Positions 1-14,000 of a DNA stretch of 64,000 bases are shown piece by piece (the first letter of the stretch is position 1; every line of letters begins with the position of its first letter). The notes under the pieces were generated by a model. That model ran no database searches, was not told the DNA's origin, and worked only from the letters and a program-made list of their open reading frames with translations. The DNA is from Metopolophium dirhodum (lineage: Eukaryota; Arthropoda; Insecta; Hemiptera; Aphididae). The translations under genes were made by a program, and so were the position numbers. The stretch is from NCBI RefSeq assembly GCF_019925205.1, contig NC_083567.1:17546001-17610000 (forward strand), read 5' to 3'.

Positions 1-21
1 AGAGGACGTGGACGTCGTTGA
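1..21 (+). CDS. possible last codons of a protein ending RGRGRR
   Basis: Frame 1 of the window opens with codons for Arg-Gly-Arg-Gly-Arg-Arg followed by TGA at 19-21. RG-rich tails of this kind end some RNA-binding proteins such as Sm proteins. Only six residues are visible, so this may be chance. No polyadenylation signal lies close by; AATAAA first occurs near position 290. Confidence 0.17.
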   Translation, partial: RGRGRR

Positions 22-3000
22 TAAGTGACTAAGTGAGAATGGTAATTTATTATGTATTACACACCATAATATTTAATAATATCTATTATTGTATGTATGT
101 ACTATGTATTAAATATTCAAATGTCATTACTAGGCACATGTACTGAGTGAGTACTCGTATATTATTGTGTAAAAATACAGTTTTTCAGGTTCTGACCTTG
201 AACCCCTCCCTCTTTATAGTTTATATACCAATCCCACCTGGTATGTTTCTATTGGAAAACAACCACATATTACTCCCTCAAATACCAAATAAATATTGAT
301 AAGTAATAATGTACCTTCGAAGAAAAATTTCTGGGGGTGCCCATATAAAGCCTATAAAGCTATGTATTACTTAGTTAAATAACATTGCAATTTTCACACC
401 TGCATGTATTGTGTATTTGTGTCTGACTTTACAAAACAACAAAATTGCATTCAGTGGAACAAAAATAAAAGTTTTGTTTGGTTTTAGCTTTAATATATTA
501 GAGAGAATCTACGTATAATAAAATTTAAGGGTAGGTATGCCATTTCCTTATTTTGTATGTTGGGTGACGGATGTAATATAATATTTTAATGTTAATGAAC
601 ATTTTCATATCCAGTTATATTCATATCCTATTATATTTTACCTACCTATTCGTAAATAGCTTAAAAATATAAAAATTGTAAAAGGCCATCGTACAGTACA
701 ATATGGTACTTTGCAAATAATGTTCTCACATTCAAGCTTGATAATCGGTCTATTCACTCTAATATTAAATCTGGCAACACAAAATTGGTTCTGCTGAACG
801 CAAAATATTTGCTATATTGTTGTACGTTTGTAAGACGCAGCCAACACTTGCGGGTGTGTTGTCCTCGTTTTCACTTGTATCGTCGAATATTAACTTTGTT
901 TTCTTCCTGTTTTCATTTCACCCGTTATCGTCTGCGATAAAAATATATTAATACGTATTTTAGAAAACTATCAGTAGGTACAACAGAATTTTGTTTGTTT
1001 TTTATGATCAACTTGCTAAAAGTAGGTACTGCATGCAGTGCTCGTAATGTGTGTATAATATGGGTGTACTGTGTGAAATGTGTGTTCCCTATATATGTAG
1101 GTGGTGAACTCGGTTGACTAATAATAGTATAATATTTTATTTCATATACTTCATATTTTTCAGTATATACAAGATGATCAGAAACTTGAGTCACAAAAAT
1201 AATGGCGATATCATACGATTTTCAACGAGAAATTCTGATCACACCGTATACGCGTAACTGCGCGAGTTATTAATGTATGCCAACAAATAACCACAAAACG
1301 ATTATTATTTTAAATTTGAAGGTCAGAAATAAATGAGTAAATTATTTTACAAATAATATTACTCACGTTCCGCCGCCGTCATATTTATAATATTTGTAAA
1401 TTCAATTAAAATATAATATCTTACACTCATAACGTGAGGCATACTATTCCCGCTTACATTTCAATTTAATTAGTGATTGTAATAATATACGTGTCATTAC
1501 AATAATATACAAAATATTATAATGTAGGTTGTAATAATGGCACACGACCGGCGAATGATTTCACGGCGGATTTTCAGATCGATGAATTTTAACGAGTTGG
1601 AAATCAACAGTCGTAATCACCAATTATTGTGTTCGCTGTTTATTAGGATTTAGGGCAAAGGATACAATTTTAAAAGACGTAAAGAACAATCTAGATAATA
1701 ACGTGTAAGCATCAATAGTATCATATTTTTGATATATGAATGGTAAAATAATTCAAACGTTTCTTTGATTCAAACGATGACGATTTCTAACCACGCATAA
1801 TATCTATAGGTAACCATATAGTGTAGTTATTATATCTGTGTAAATAACATATTAATACACATTATTATAGAGGGCAAACGCATGGTCAACAAACTATATA
1901 CACGACGGACCAATGTAAATGATTATTAGTCGAGTACTAATGATACTACTACCTAGTTTATAGTATATTATAATTTGTTTACTCGTGGTAATTGCATCTA
2001 CGACTTTGGTGATACTGTAAAGGCCACAGGTCACTTTACGTGACGATTTTCAAAAACATCGCAGTGAGAAACCTGAAACAGTATAAAATATAATAATTAA
2101 TAATATTATGTACGTACGACATTGCGCGCATAGTTTCACGGCTAAACGAGGTTTGACAATGTCGAGCTTTTACTCGTTTTCTTTTTCGTATTCCAATAAT
2201 TTCCAATACTGCGGTCACACTTTCGTCGTTTATCGTTAAAAATATAGGACAGGTGGTCATTATAGGTTTAAGTAGTTGTATATTAGTTATTATATCATAA
2301 TGATATCGGTGCATATAAGAACGGAAATTAGTGGTTGACCTTGATAACCGTTTAGTAGGAATTCACGTTTTGATTCTTATATAATTTCATAAAGCATAGT
2401 AATATCATAATATTATAATTATATTGAACGAAATTATATAACCAGCATTTTGGGTCTTCAACGGTTGGGCTGACAACCTACGAAATGAAAAAAAAAATGT
2501 CTCCTTACATGCATCCTTTAATTTAACCAAGGATTATTGTTATTATAGTTTTATATTTTATTCAGGGTCATTAATGAACATTTAAAAAGTCAACGCCTTC
2601 TTGAGCATTCACGAAACAAATGAAACGTTAAACAGTGTATTGTTTTTTTTATCCAATGCCCAATTTGACCTCATTGATAAACCGTAAACAAGCGTGTATA
2701 TATAATGATATATATTAATATGGTACTCTATACACACGATTATAATATTGTATACAGTGTGCACGAAGCTTCGTTATTGTGACGATGGATAGCGAAATAT
2801 TATACCTATACTTAGATCCCGCCGTAGTATGAAATTAATAAATCTTTGTATTTACCTATACATGACTACATATTACTGTGTATCGGTCGCCCCATAATTA
2901 ATAATCGAGATTATAATATAATATTATTTTCAATCATAAATTAAATTCTTAGCGTATTCTAGTGTAGGTTACAATATAATAAAGGAATAGGAATATGGGG

Positions 3001-6000
3001 TCTAGTGTATACTCTGCTTTTAGATTCTGTTTTATAATAGCCATATTATTATAATGTATAATATATATTATTCACTTTCCCCGTTTAATAGGTTAGGTTC
3101 GCGTCGCAAATTATACGGGAAAAAAAAATTTGTCAAGTAGGTACGTGCCAAATATTTAGATAATCAAATTGAAATCAACGAGATGTGTTTGGTGTTTTAA
3201 AATTCCACACTTATCAGGTTTCTAAACTTATAAATTTATACTGAACTGTAATTGTTTTCTTTGGGGTTATCGTCTTAGAAATAAACACACACACACACAC
3301 ACACGCACACGTATTATAAATATAATAATATTTAATAGATATTATCCTTGTGAGTGTGTGTATATTATATAGGATATAAAAAAATAAAATAAAGTACCGG
3401 AACAGCGTTCATAAAAACCGTTTGAAATATAGCCAAGAATGGACTATAGACAGATCCCGAACTTCGATCAAAACTATAAGCTCTCCCGATTAGTCCTTGA
3501 CCTTGGACTCATCTCGTAAATAGTTTATTTGAAGGTTCACTTCTGTGTTTTATCTAAATTATTTAACGTTTGAGTTAATTCATAAATAGATTAAGTAATG
3601 ACGTGTAATATACACCGAAGATTACACTGCACTATTATTTTTTCTGTATTTTATTAACCGATATAACACCTAACACGCAGGCACCGAGCAATATGTTTAC
3701 GAATAATATTTTGTTCATTTAAGTACATAATGTGTACTTAATTTGATTATGTATTTATGATCAAAACAAAATGCGTAGTTGAAGTACACATACCTACTTA
3801 TTTATTAAAATCGTATAAATAAAATAAGGTTTATAGTATTAAAAGTATCGAATTTATATAATATGTAATATTTTACACTCACGAGTTACGTCATACATTT
3901 TGTCAATATAGCAAATAAATATATATATTTTTTTTCATTAATTCTCAATTCACTTGGTTTTTTTTTTTTTTTCATACACAGCCCTAGAAAAAAATGTTTT
4001 AATTTAAATTGCTATTGAATCTGTGTGGAAACAAAACATTTTCAATATTATGTAAATCAATAATATTATTCTACGATGCAATATTTATGATGAAATTTAT
4101 AACAAAATAAAATCACTATTATCCAGTGTTAACATGATTTGCGTATGACTATCCTACCATTGCGCACACGTATCGCGCTAATATTTTATTTAAATATTAA
4201 TAATTTACCCAATATCAATACATTTTTTTCCTTAATGTATTTACATTTTATTTTATAATTACCGATTATAATGCTTTAAAAAACAACGTGACTCCAATAA
4301 TGTCGGCAGTTCAACTGTAAAGGTATATTGTTCGTTATTCGTTATGGCAAAAAGAACATATTTTTATAAAGACAACCTCAGTTTTATATAAGTAATTTAT
4401 ACTGCACAGGAATTTCAAGAATTTTTTTTTTTTTTATTACCACTATTATTGGAATTCTACAAAAATCTTTTCGTACACACGTACATTAAAAGTTTGTCGG
4501 TAGAAGTGGGAACAATACGTTTTAAAACGCGGAGGGAGAACGAAGGTCTCAAAACTCGTTTTTACAGAGAATTCGATTTAGCCAAGGTTCTCTCTGAGTC
4601 GACCTCGCTATTATTATTATTATTATTCCGACACTGCAGGGATTTTCGTAAAGAGGGTGAACTGTCGTGTATTCGAATCAATAATAAACGCCGTCGGTTA
4701 AAAAGGTTCTGGCGGATTCTTAGAAAACGTTTTTATTATATTTTATACACATAAAAGAGGAACGAATACCCTAAAAACATGAGGGCGCGGTGTATACACA
4801 CTCAGACGATTATATTTTTATCGCAAACCGCTAGCGTTAATCTGTCCGAGCATTCGGTAAACATTATTTGTCACGTTCTTCGACAAAAAAAATATTTGCC
4901 CCAATATATTTCACGTTGACTATACATTTTCACGGACGGATTAATTTTCGCGGAAATACCGTGCGCCGATGATATTATATTAGGAGGAGTATTGGCCCCA
5001 TGGTCCTTCTCCGGTCCTCGTTACGCACGAATAAAAAAAAAAAGTTTATTATTATATTAATTAATAACGATAAAATTATACAATATGTTTTACATTATTT
5101 TTCCATTCATAAAATGGGATGTTCAGTGTTCAATGTTCATACATAATATTATTACAACATCTGTAATTCGATTTACATTTAGAGGTAGTCATATGTATAT
5201 AAATTGCATATGCGTTATTATACCTATTTTACTTAAAACAAAAATAAACTCAACAGACATTATATTATTATCGTGTATTTAACAATGTAATATTGGTTAA
5301 CGTCTGGCAATCCACGACTGACATGTCTACACTTAGTTCTATAAGATTCTAAAGAAAATCAAAAATGCTGTTCAAAAAGATAATATAAATACCACCAATT
5401 AAATAGTCTAAAAGTCAACTTGTGTTTGCGTTTACCCTAAGCTCAGGACCTATTTGTGTGTATAGATAAAACAGTTGTCACTCATCAGTTTGAAATAGAG
5501 CAAATTCAAAAGTATATTGTTTGTATACTATAGCAATTTTGAGGTGAGCCGAGATGTAACAAAAATACAAAATATGTGTAATCTTTGGGAAATTATTTTA
5601 CAGCCCCAAAACAATGACTATGAAATTATTATTTTTGTTCGTTGCTGTAAGCCATTATCAAATGTAATGTCTGTATATCATTCGTCAATAATTAACGGTA
5701 TCGAAAACATGGTTGTATTTATAGAATTACGATCGAAACTATATAAATGATAATATTGACTTAATTCAATACCTAACCCACCGTGGTCGATTTTACCTTA
5801 TTGTTTCAGGTATCGTGTCAGCTGATAATGAGTTCAAGACTTTTATGCTATAACCTAATCATTAATCAATAATTAACAAATTAATATGTATCATGTGATA
5901 GGTACTGAATATTTTGAAGTTATTTGATCAATGATTAATTACCAATTCTAATATTTTGTTAAATTTAATAAAAACCGTGTAAACATTAAAGCTAAAAAAC

Positions 6001-7319
6001 TTATTATATCTTTATATTTATCGTTCGTTACTCTATTAAAGAAATGTACAGTGATTTGTTATCATGCTATGTTTTATGATTTAAAGTAAAGTTAAAAGAA
6101 AAGGAGAAGCTGCTTATTTATTTTATTACAAAAACAATTTACAATAAATATTTTAAAATGTTTATATCATTTGTAATTTGTATGCATCTACCATTATTTA
6201 TTTTCAGTATTTATGAGATTCGGGAATGAAAATACTATGGTTTTTTTTAACCTTACATGAAAAATTCAACACCTTGAGTTTAAATTAAAAATTGCATATT
6301 TGCTTTGACTTGTACAGTAACTTTGTATTTAAAATTCATAACTTTATACATCTGTGAATATTTAAAAGGACGCTACCCACCCGTAATTTGTAGAATGAAA
6401 ACAGGGTTTCCGCGAATAAATACTGTAGAAAATGTAGTTTTGAAATCACAAAACTTTCATATAAAAATTGAGGAGAATATTATCTCATCTTAATCGTAAC
6501 AATTTTATGTTAGATCAAATACATTATTAAAGCTTAGATTTTTTTGTATTTTTCAATTATCTATTAAAAATAAATTAGTGGATTAAGTTCTCGAACTTTT
6601 AAAAACACTTTAACACAGATTATGTTCTCCTCTATAAACTGTGGAAATTCGGGGATTTTACAACAATTCCAAGTCATTTATTGGTTTTGGCTTATGCAAA
6701 ACTATTTTGTAAAATAAAAGTATAAAACACTTGTACACGATTGCCACATTCAGAGGAGCGCATTCTGTTGACCATTACATGGTTTAGTTTGCCTGGGTAG
6801 CGTCCACTTCATGGTAATTAATAATTATGTACCTACAATAATTAAGAAAAGTTTTCAAGTTTTCATTTTTTGCCAACAAAAATTATGTTAATTAAATGTA
6901 TGGAATAGTGCAGTAGGTACATTTAAGAAACAGTACGATAAGAAAAATGCACGTCGTGTCATAATCGCATACAGGTGCGTAGCCAGGATTTATTTAAGGC
7001 CGGTGGTTTAATTAAATATTTAAATACAATTTGGGGTGTTCACACATCCAATATATATTTGGATTATACGGCCGAGTGGGGGTGTTGTTCTTATTCATAT
7101 AATAAGAAACCGAGCAGATGGGTACTAAACTACTACTACTATTAAATACACTAAACATAATATTATATACCTAAGTTAAGTAAATCTATACATATAATAT
7201 ATGACATTATAAAAACTAATACAATTCACCATGAGTGAATCATATAGTGTCGTAAACAAATGAACAATACGTAATATTTTTAAAGTGTGTACACGTGGAA
7301 TATATTTTATAATGATGGC
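22..7319. other. AT-rich non-coding stretch, no gene seen
   Basis: All open frames are short, AT-driven and show no recognisable domain. A slightly GC-richer patch at about 4450-4960 has a 100-residue open frame rich in Arg and Lys, but it starts from TTG and looks like no known protein. A degraded repeat end with the phrase GCGTAGCCAGGATTT begins near 6975. Nothing else is supported. Confidence 0.6.
3285..3304. repeat. (AC)n microsatellite
   Basis: About ten uninterrupted AC units are followed by GCACAC. This is a simple sequence repeat in non-coding DNA. Confidence 0.9.
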
Positions 7320-7640
7320 GGTGAAAAGAATCTCAAAGTGCGGATGGTAATATATGGAGGGGCATGGTTGAGGGCATGGTGGAAGTGAGCGTCGTAATGG
7401 GGTCATCGTCGTCGTGGGGATGATGCGCGCCGCGAGCGATGATGGGTCTGATTGTTTTCCGGGGTCGACTCAGGTCACGGCCGCCGCGCTCGACCGCCGA
7501 CGACGGGGGTGAAAAACCCTGACGGCGGCAGTGGTGGTGGGTGTGCAGGATGCGTGCCAAGGCTGTCACCCGGGTAACGAGCTCGACGAGCCCTCCCCTA
7601 ACTCTATCGCACCCTCTGCCTGCCTACGTCCCCCACCGTT
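7320..7640. other. GC- and CpG-richer block, possible promoter or 5' exon
   Basis: This 320-bp block stands out from the AT-rich surroundings, with many CG dinucleotides (for example GCGCGCCGCGAGCG near 7425 and GGCCGCCGCGCTCGACCGCC near 7480). Open frames occur on both strands, as expected from the composition, and none resembles a known protein. It is followed by pyrimidine-rich CT tracts (7770-7850) and AT dinucleotide runs. A promoter or untranslated first exon is possible but not shown. Confidence 0.25.
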
Positions 7641-8099
7641 CGACCGCTATCCATCCGGAACCCATGAAACTCTCTCTGTAGCAGCTACGGCTGTGGAGAG
7701 AAACACCCTATACATTATACCCTATCCCGGGCACGAAGAATGCGCCCAAGGGGAAGACCATACCCTCTCACTCACTCCCTCCTCTCTCTCTCTATCATCA
7801 TCACTCCCTCACCCTTTGACACTTTCTCTCTCACTCCTTCTCTCTGCGAAAAACATATATACTTGCCACGCGCCTGTCTAGCTTTTCACATACCCATACC
7901 TACGTACGCATACACATACACGAATGCGCGTGCGCGTTCACACATATATTTACTGAATGTCACGTATATGTATTATTGTCGCGGTGTGCGTACAGTAATA
8001 TCCATTATACCTATATATATATATATATAGGTTATATATAGGTGTATACATTGGCTAACCTAAATGTACCACAGTGTTCTAACCTATAACCGTGTGCAC

Positions 8100-8150
8100 A
8101 TAAATCCACACCATGTTATATATATATAACATAACATGGTGTGGATTTAT
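8100..8150. repeat. perfect 20-bp inverted repeat (hairpin)
   Basis: The arm at 8100-8119 (begins ATAAATCCACACC) is the exact reverse complement of 8131-8150, with an 11-base AT loop. A second short pair, TACCACAG near 8067 and CTGTGGTA near 8152, extends the symmetry outward. It may be the remnant of an inverted-repeat transposon or a cruciform-forming site. Confidence 0.75.
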
Positions 8151-8159
8151 ACTGTGGTA

Positions 8160-10283
8160 TATATATATATATATCACAACCTCTCGCCCTCCCTTGTACC
8201 CCTTCCCTCACTGCATCACCGTCCAGTAGAGTTTTGTATACATATATACAGTAGATTTTAGTCAAACTCACATTTCGTTTGTACACAAATTATGTAATAT
8301 TATAATTTAATATGCTTATTACTTATGTACGACGTGCAATTCGCTCTAAATACGCAAAATATGCAAACCCACATAAAGCTGAGTTTTTACAGAACCAGCT
8401 GAACATATACCTGGTATAGTGGCTGCACGGTGAACGACGTTCGAACGTAAAGAAAAATGAATCCAATTTTTATATCGCGCGCTTCGCTATTATATATTTT
8501 TATGGATATTTATATATATATATATATATGCACGCAATAACAACATATACTATTGGTATACGTTTAATATTATATATAATATTATGGCATTTATGGTTTT
8601 TATCTTTAGAGGGTGTTGTACACTTGTGTACCGATATTATGTATATATGCGTAGATACCTACATTTATATTTATATGATATTTTGTTAGCAGATTTTATT
8701 GATTAACATTCACCAGAAACGATACGACCGACGTCTTACCTATATTATATGTCGACGAGAGACATCGATTTTATTACACAAATTTTATCTTTACAGAGAC
8801 GTTTCTCTTATTTCACTTTCTCAACCCTTTAGCCCCCGACACCACCGTCACAGATCTCCGATCTTGCGCATGGGTTAATTTATCATTATTACTCACCTAC
8901 TTATTTTGATGGTTTATTAGCTTTTTTTTTGTTTCCTGGAAAACCACTACATGGAGGCAGTACTGCTGTCGCATTGCTTAGCCCCGAATGTCGCATTGCT
9001 TAGTCTGTGTTAGTTTATTAGTTGAATCGTATTATTTTAACACGTCATCAGAAACATTATCATTATAATTATTACAATATTCCACATGGCCTTAAATTTT
9101 TTAAAACGAATTACAGTAAATCGTTTTAATTTAAATATCTTCAACTATATAAATTATACTATAAATTAGAATAAAGCTGAAAATCCTAATGATTAAGTAT
9201 ATATCGGCTCGCTGTAGACATACTGAAAAGTGAATACATCAATATACGGTTGTGGCCTTATAGGAAACGCTGCTTTGTATTATGCACTATTACACAGTAA
9301 TTAAATCGTCATATTATTAAAACCAATAGCTACCATGATAAAACAATGAGTACTATAGAATCGTTTTACACTCAAAATCTCATCAGTACTCGTGCATGCT
9401 GGACCAATATGATGCTGTGATCGGATGTCCCGCAGTGCCACGACTACCGGGAGTCCTATTGTTACGGCCACATTAAGTCATACCGGGCCGAACGATTTGA
9501 TTTTAAATACAATTTATTATTTAACCTATACTGACACATTTGTACCTGGTACAATACTGTGTTTTCTGATACCTACCAAACTGATAATTTAAAAATTATA
9601 AATCGACTGGGCCGTAAAGATATGCTAGCACCCCAGACGATAAATACCTCTAGTTGCGACACTGATGTGTCACTGGATTTATTCTCATAAACAAATATGA
9701 CTATGAGTATATAACATAATACTGTCTATATAATTCATAGACTATGGAGTACCTCCATCACGTATGCATGTAACAGTTCTCTCTACTCTCTAGTATATTG
9801 AAGTATACATAGGTAGATGTATTTGTCTGTATTGTTGTCGGATCAGTGTACCTGCAATATTCCGTTCCTTATTTTCTACGGTCAACATATAAGTATCAAT
9901 ATTGCATTCGTATTTTAGTTACAAGTTTTTAAGTTTTACCTTTAGATATGAAAATATTTTTGTCCAATCTATTTGCATCAACATTCAATTATTATACATT
10001 AACAATGAATATTACAATAAATTAAAATTGTATTTTATTGATCAATTACAGATTACCGATTGACTGCGGTTAAATACTTTTGTTTTTGAAAAAAAAATAT
10101 ATATTATTTTATTTAAAATGTTAAAAGACAATTTGCAGCCAATATTATGTAAGAGGGACTTTTGTAAAACATCAATACCTGCAATGTATGAATTTGAGTG
10201 GTTGGCAAAAACAAGTTTCCATCATTGTCAGAAATTAGTCTGCTTAATTGTTTCGTTACACAGAATAGTCATATTGTAAATGA
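8160..10283. other. AT-rich non-coding stretch, no gene seen
   Basis: This stretch contains TA dinucleotide runs (around 8160-8175 and 8510-8530) and no convincing open frame. I see no RNA gene or transposon boundary in it. Confidence 0.55.
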
Positions 10284-10291
10284 GGTAACAC

Positions 10292-11082
10292 AGAGGTATT
10301 CAAACTTTTTCATCCCACGACTCCTTTGTGTGTTCGCAATATCTTACAGCTCCCAAATTATTATGCAAAAATTGATACAACATGGATACAATATGGCCAA
10401 TTTCGAGTAGCGTTTCGAAAATCGAAAAATGACCTCTTTAAAGTACCAGCTCAAGAACATTACCTTTCAGAAAAGATGCTATACTTGATACTTTTGAGCA
10501 AGTTTAGAGGGAGAAAAAGTGTTTACAGAATAAAAAAGAAAAATAAATAAACATCATTGTAAAACTATTACATTCCTCGATCCGCTCAGAATCTAAAATA
10601 GTTAATACCTATAAACAATTTAAACATAGCAAAAAAAAAATAAATTGACTATAATATTATATTTTTTTATAATTATTGGACATTTCAGCAACAAGTGAAT
10701 GCCTGTTTAAAGAAATGTATGTTATATGTATGTATCTTTATTGGGCTAATTAATCGATAACTGATATAGATAACCGATACCAGAATGTAATCAATAATCA
10801 TCAACCGATAAGCGCAAAATGTGGTCCTAGCTTTACTCTATCTTTATAAAACGAAACGTAATACTACAACAAAAAAATTTGCTAAACTATTGGAGGAAAA
10901 TAGATATAACTTTAGTCGAAAATAATTAGGAGAAAAATAGAAACCAACCTTTTTTCGTGGAGGAAAACGGTTTGTCGTTTTTGGAGGAAAATGAAACCAC
11001 CCCACCACCCCTTTGACGCGGCTTCCTTCACCAACTCTCGGGCGCCCCTGCAGGAGCCGCGACGCACAGTTTGAATACCTCT
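10292..11082. mobile_element. non-autonomous hAT-type DNA transposon, 791 bp
   Basis: The ends are a perfect 15-bp inverted repeat (AGAGGTATTCAAACT at 10292 and its complement ending at 11082). They are flanked by an exact 8-bp duplication, GGTAACAC, at 10284-10291 and 11083-11090. An 8-bp target duplication and AGAGGT-type ends are typical of the hAT superfamily. The interior has no transposase-like frame. The right 200 bp is GC-richer (CTCGGGCGCCCCTGCAGG near 11037). Confidence 0.85.
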
Positions 11083-11090
11083 GGTAACAC

Positions 11091-14000
11091 AATGATGACA
11101 TTAAACATTTTTATAACATGTTAATTTTATATTTTGCAGTGCACTATGTAGAGTTACATTTAAAGAAATGTGACAATCAGAGGGAATATATTACTAATAA
11201 AAACATACATTGTCAGATGTTTAATATTAGTTTGAGTAGTTTGACGTCACAATATCGGATGGTTATACAAGTTTTTAGTGAAAAAATGTCACTTCTCAAT
11301 GATCTTAAATTGCGTAAGAACTTGTAAAATAAAAAATTTAATTAAAAAGAAAAATATTAAAACAAGTAACAGCATTGCATTTATGATCACTGAAATAAAT
11401 TAACTACGAAGCGCAAAAACAGAAAATCACGGTATCGAATCCCCTTAAATTCAGCTGATTAGATTAATTAGATTTGACATTAAACGATGTGCATTCGACG
11501 AAGTGGTAATGTAGGTATCTACTAGTGGAAAAACATTGTTACTGAAACATTTAATAGAGTGCATAATGAATTAAATAATAATTTGGATATTGATACATTA
11601 ATTTAATTGATATATAATAATATGGACGGGTTAAGAACGATTTTTGTTTCAAATAGAAAATAAAAACGAAACGAACAATAACGAATTTGATTAATAACAC
11701 GAAACTAGTGTACATTTTTATTTAATACATTAAAAATGTATAAATTGTATATTTGTTTATTATTATTTATTACTAAGACGTATAATAGCGAACAGACAAA
11801 CGTTTGTGTGTTTAGGATAAATATGACAAACCATTTAGCATATTAAATTATATGCCAACATTTATTTTTTTCTTCACAGACATATTGCAATACATGTAGA
11901 TTGAGTGACCTGCAGTAGTTACGAAATTAATTAACACACTTCTTCAGAGATTACCTATACATATAGAAATGTAGAATTGTGTTTTAATTATTTGAAACGG
12001 TACAACCATACGTCATATTTGTAATTTGTATTGCAGTTTTAATATTTTTGTATCTAAAATCTAATTGAATAACCTCGGTTCTCGAGTGGATTTTACATTT
12101 CAAAACAGGCATATTTCTTAAGCCTTATAATATGAAATATAATATTAAAAACAGGAATATAGATGACCTTAGAAAATTATCAAAATATTATTTTTCTTAA
12201 CAGATATATTATAATTCTTATTTTATCATAATATTGTACTTGGTACACCTTTAATAGTAGGTACGTATATAATATTTAATAGTGATTGATGGTATGATAA
12301 ATATGATGTTGTTTACTAATACAATTTAATAATTTCATATGGGATTATGAAATAATTTAAATTACGTTGGTATTAGGTACTTATTCCCTGTTTAGAAACA
12401 ATTTACCACACATTTCAATTATTACTCGAGACCTAATAAGCATTAAGTACACTTATTATTTATCCACCAAGTATTTTAATTAAAAACTAATTATCTAATA
12501 ATCGATTTAGCTCATAGTAAATACCTTAACATTAAAACATGCCTTTCAATAAGCATTTGAATTTTGAAATTTTGTTGAAATACTATATTAATATTCAATT
12601 ATAATAATAATAATTTTGAGTTTTGACACCATTACAGTTATAGCATTATAGTGATCTACTATGAAGATGTTGATATTTATCAGTGCGGGGACCTAGAACA
12701 TGATATAATGTATAGAAGAATATGATACTGCAGGGGCAGTGGGGCACATACACAAACAAAAAAGTCTTAAAAATATAAAAAAAAATGATCATGTGCGTCT
12801 CTCTCCACTTTAATAACAACAGCTTCAAGAAGAACCGCGGTGTTCTATTAACATGACAAAAACGGTAAGTATTCAAAGATTTTAAAGGTTAGTAATTTTT
12901 GATTTTTTTACAAATATTTTAATTTTTGATTAAAATCATTATTATTTTTTGTTTTTAGTTTTGACCATCACTCATGCATGCTGCATTGCATCCATATTCC
13001 ATGACGATTGCCTATGATGACTGATGAACATAGTACACTGATAATATTATTTCACCAGGTATTAATAAACATGATGTAGAAATGATGTAAATCCATAGAT
13101 AATAATAATATGGCGGATAGGACATAACGGTCTTATCAGCGGTAATCAAGGGGAACATTGAGGCCAAATAAGTTATACCTATATCGTGTATCGACTATCC
13201 ATATAAAAATCACCCCAATAGCCTTCCCCTCCATGACCGTGGTCTCAAATGTATTTAACATAGGCGTGGCCTATCCATATCTTTATTGTCTATGTGTAGA
13301 TCGCACACAACAATGGTGCAATTATTATACCTACAGTAGTTTAATAAATTAAAATATGTGAATAATTATGTTTAGATACAATAAAATCTAGCTAAGTATT
13401 CGTTTCCCTTACTATAAAAAACTCTATAAAATATATAAGGTTAGAACAATTAAACGACTTATTAACAATGATTAATTCAACAACTGTAATAATATCTAGT
13501 AGATAATAATATGTGAAATTAAAAATAATTATATTTTAATTTTTTTTTTTTAATAATATGTTTAAAAATGTCTATATAGATTAATTTATAATAATGGAAT
13601 AATACATAGGTTATATATATTTACATTAATTTATACTCTGAATGAATCATAATTGTCTGTCTAGGCGTCATTATATATTATGAAACAAATAGGAAATGTA
13701 TGTTCGTCAAAAATATGATATATTATAAATACTATAAAAATCAACCAATGTAATTAACGAAATTTGCGATAAACGTACGGAATACAACAGCTGTTAGAAG
13801 GTGTTTTGAGGAATAAATATCTTGATGGATTATTGAAAAAGTGTACGTATAATTGACATCACCAATGACTACTGTCTATAATATATATACCAGAGGTTAC
13901 CAAACCACGACTCGCGTCCAGATCAGTAGCAAATCTTAGGTGGGGCAAACAAAATGCATACCTACTTAACTACAACATACCACTACATACATTTTTTATA

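Noticed and set aside
4449..4754. 101-residue basic open frame
   Set aside because: It starts from TTG, contains a Leu run from a TTA repeat, and shows no domain.
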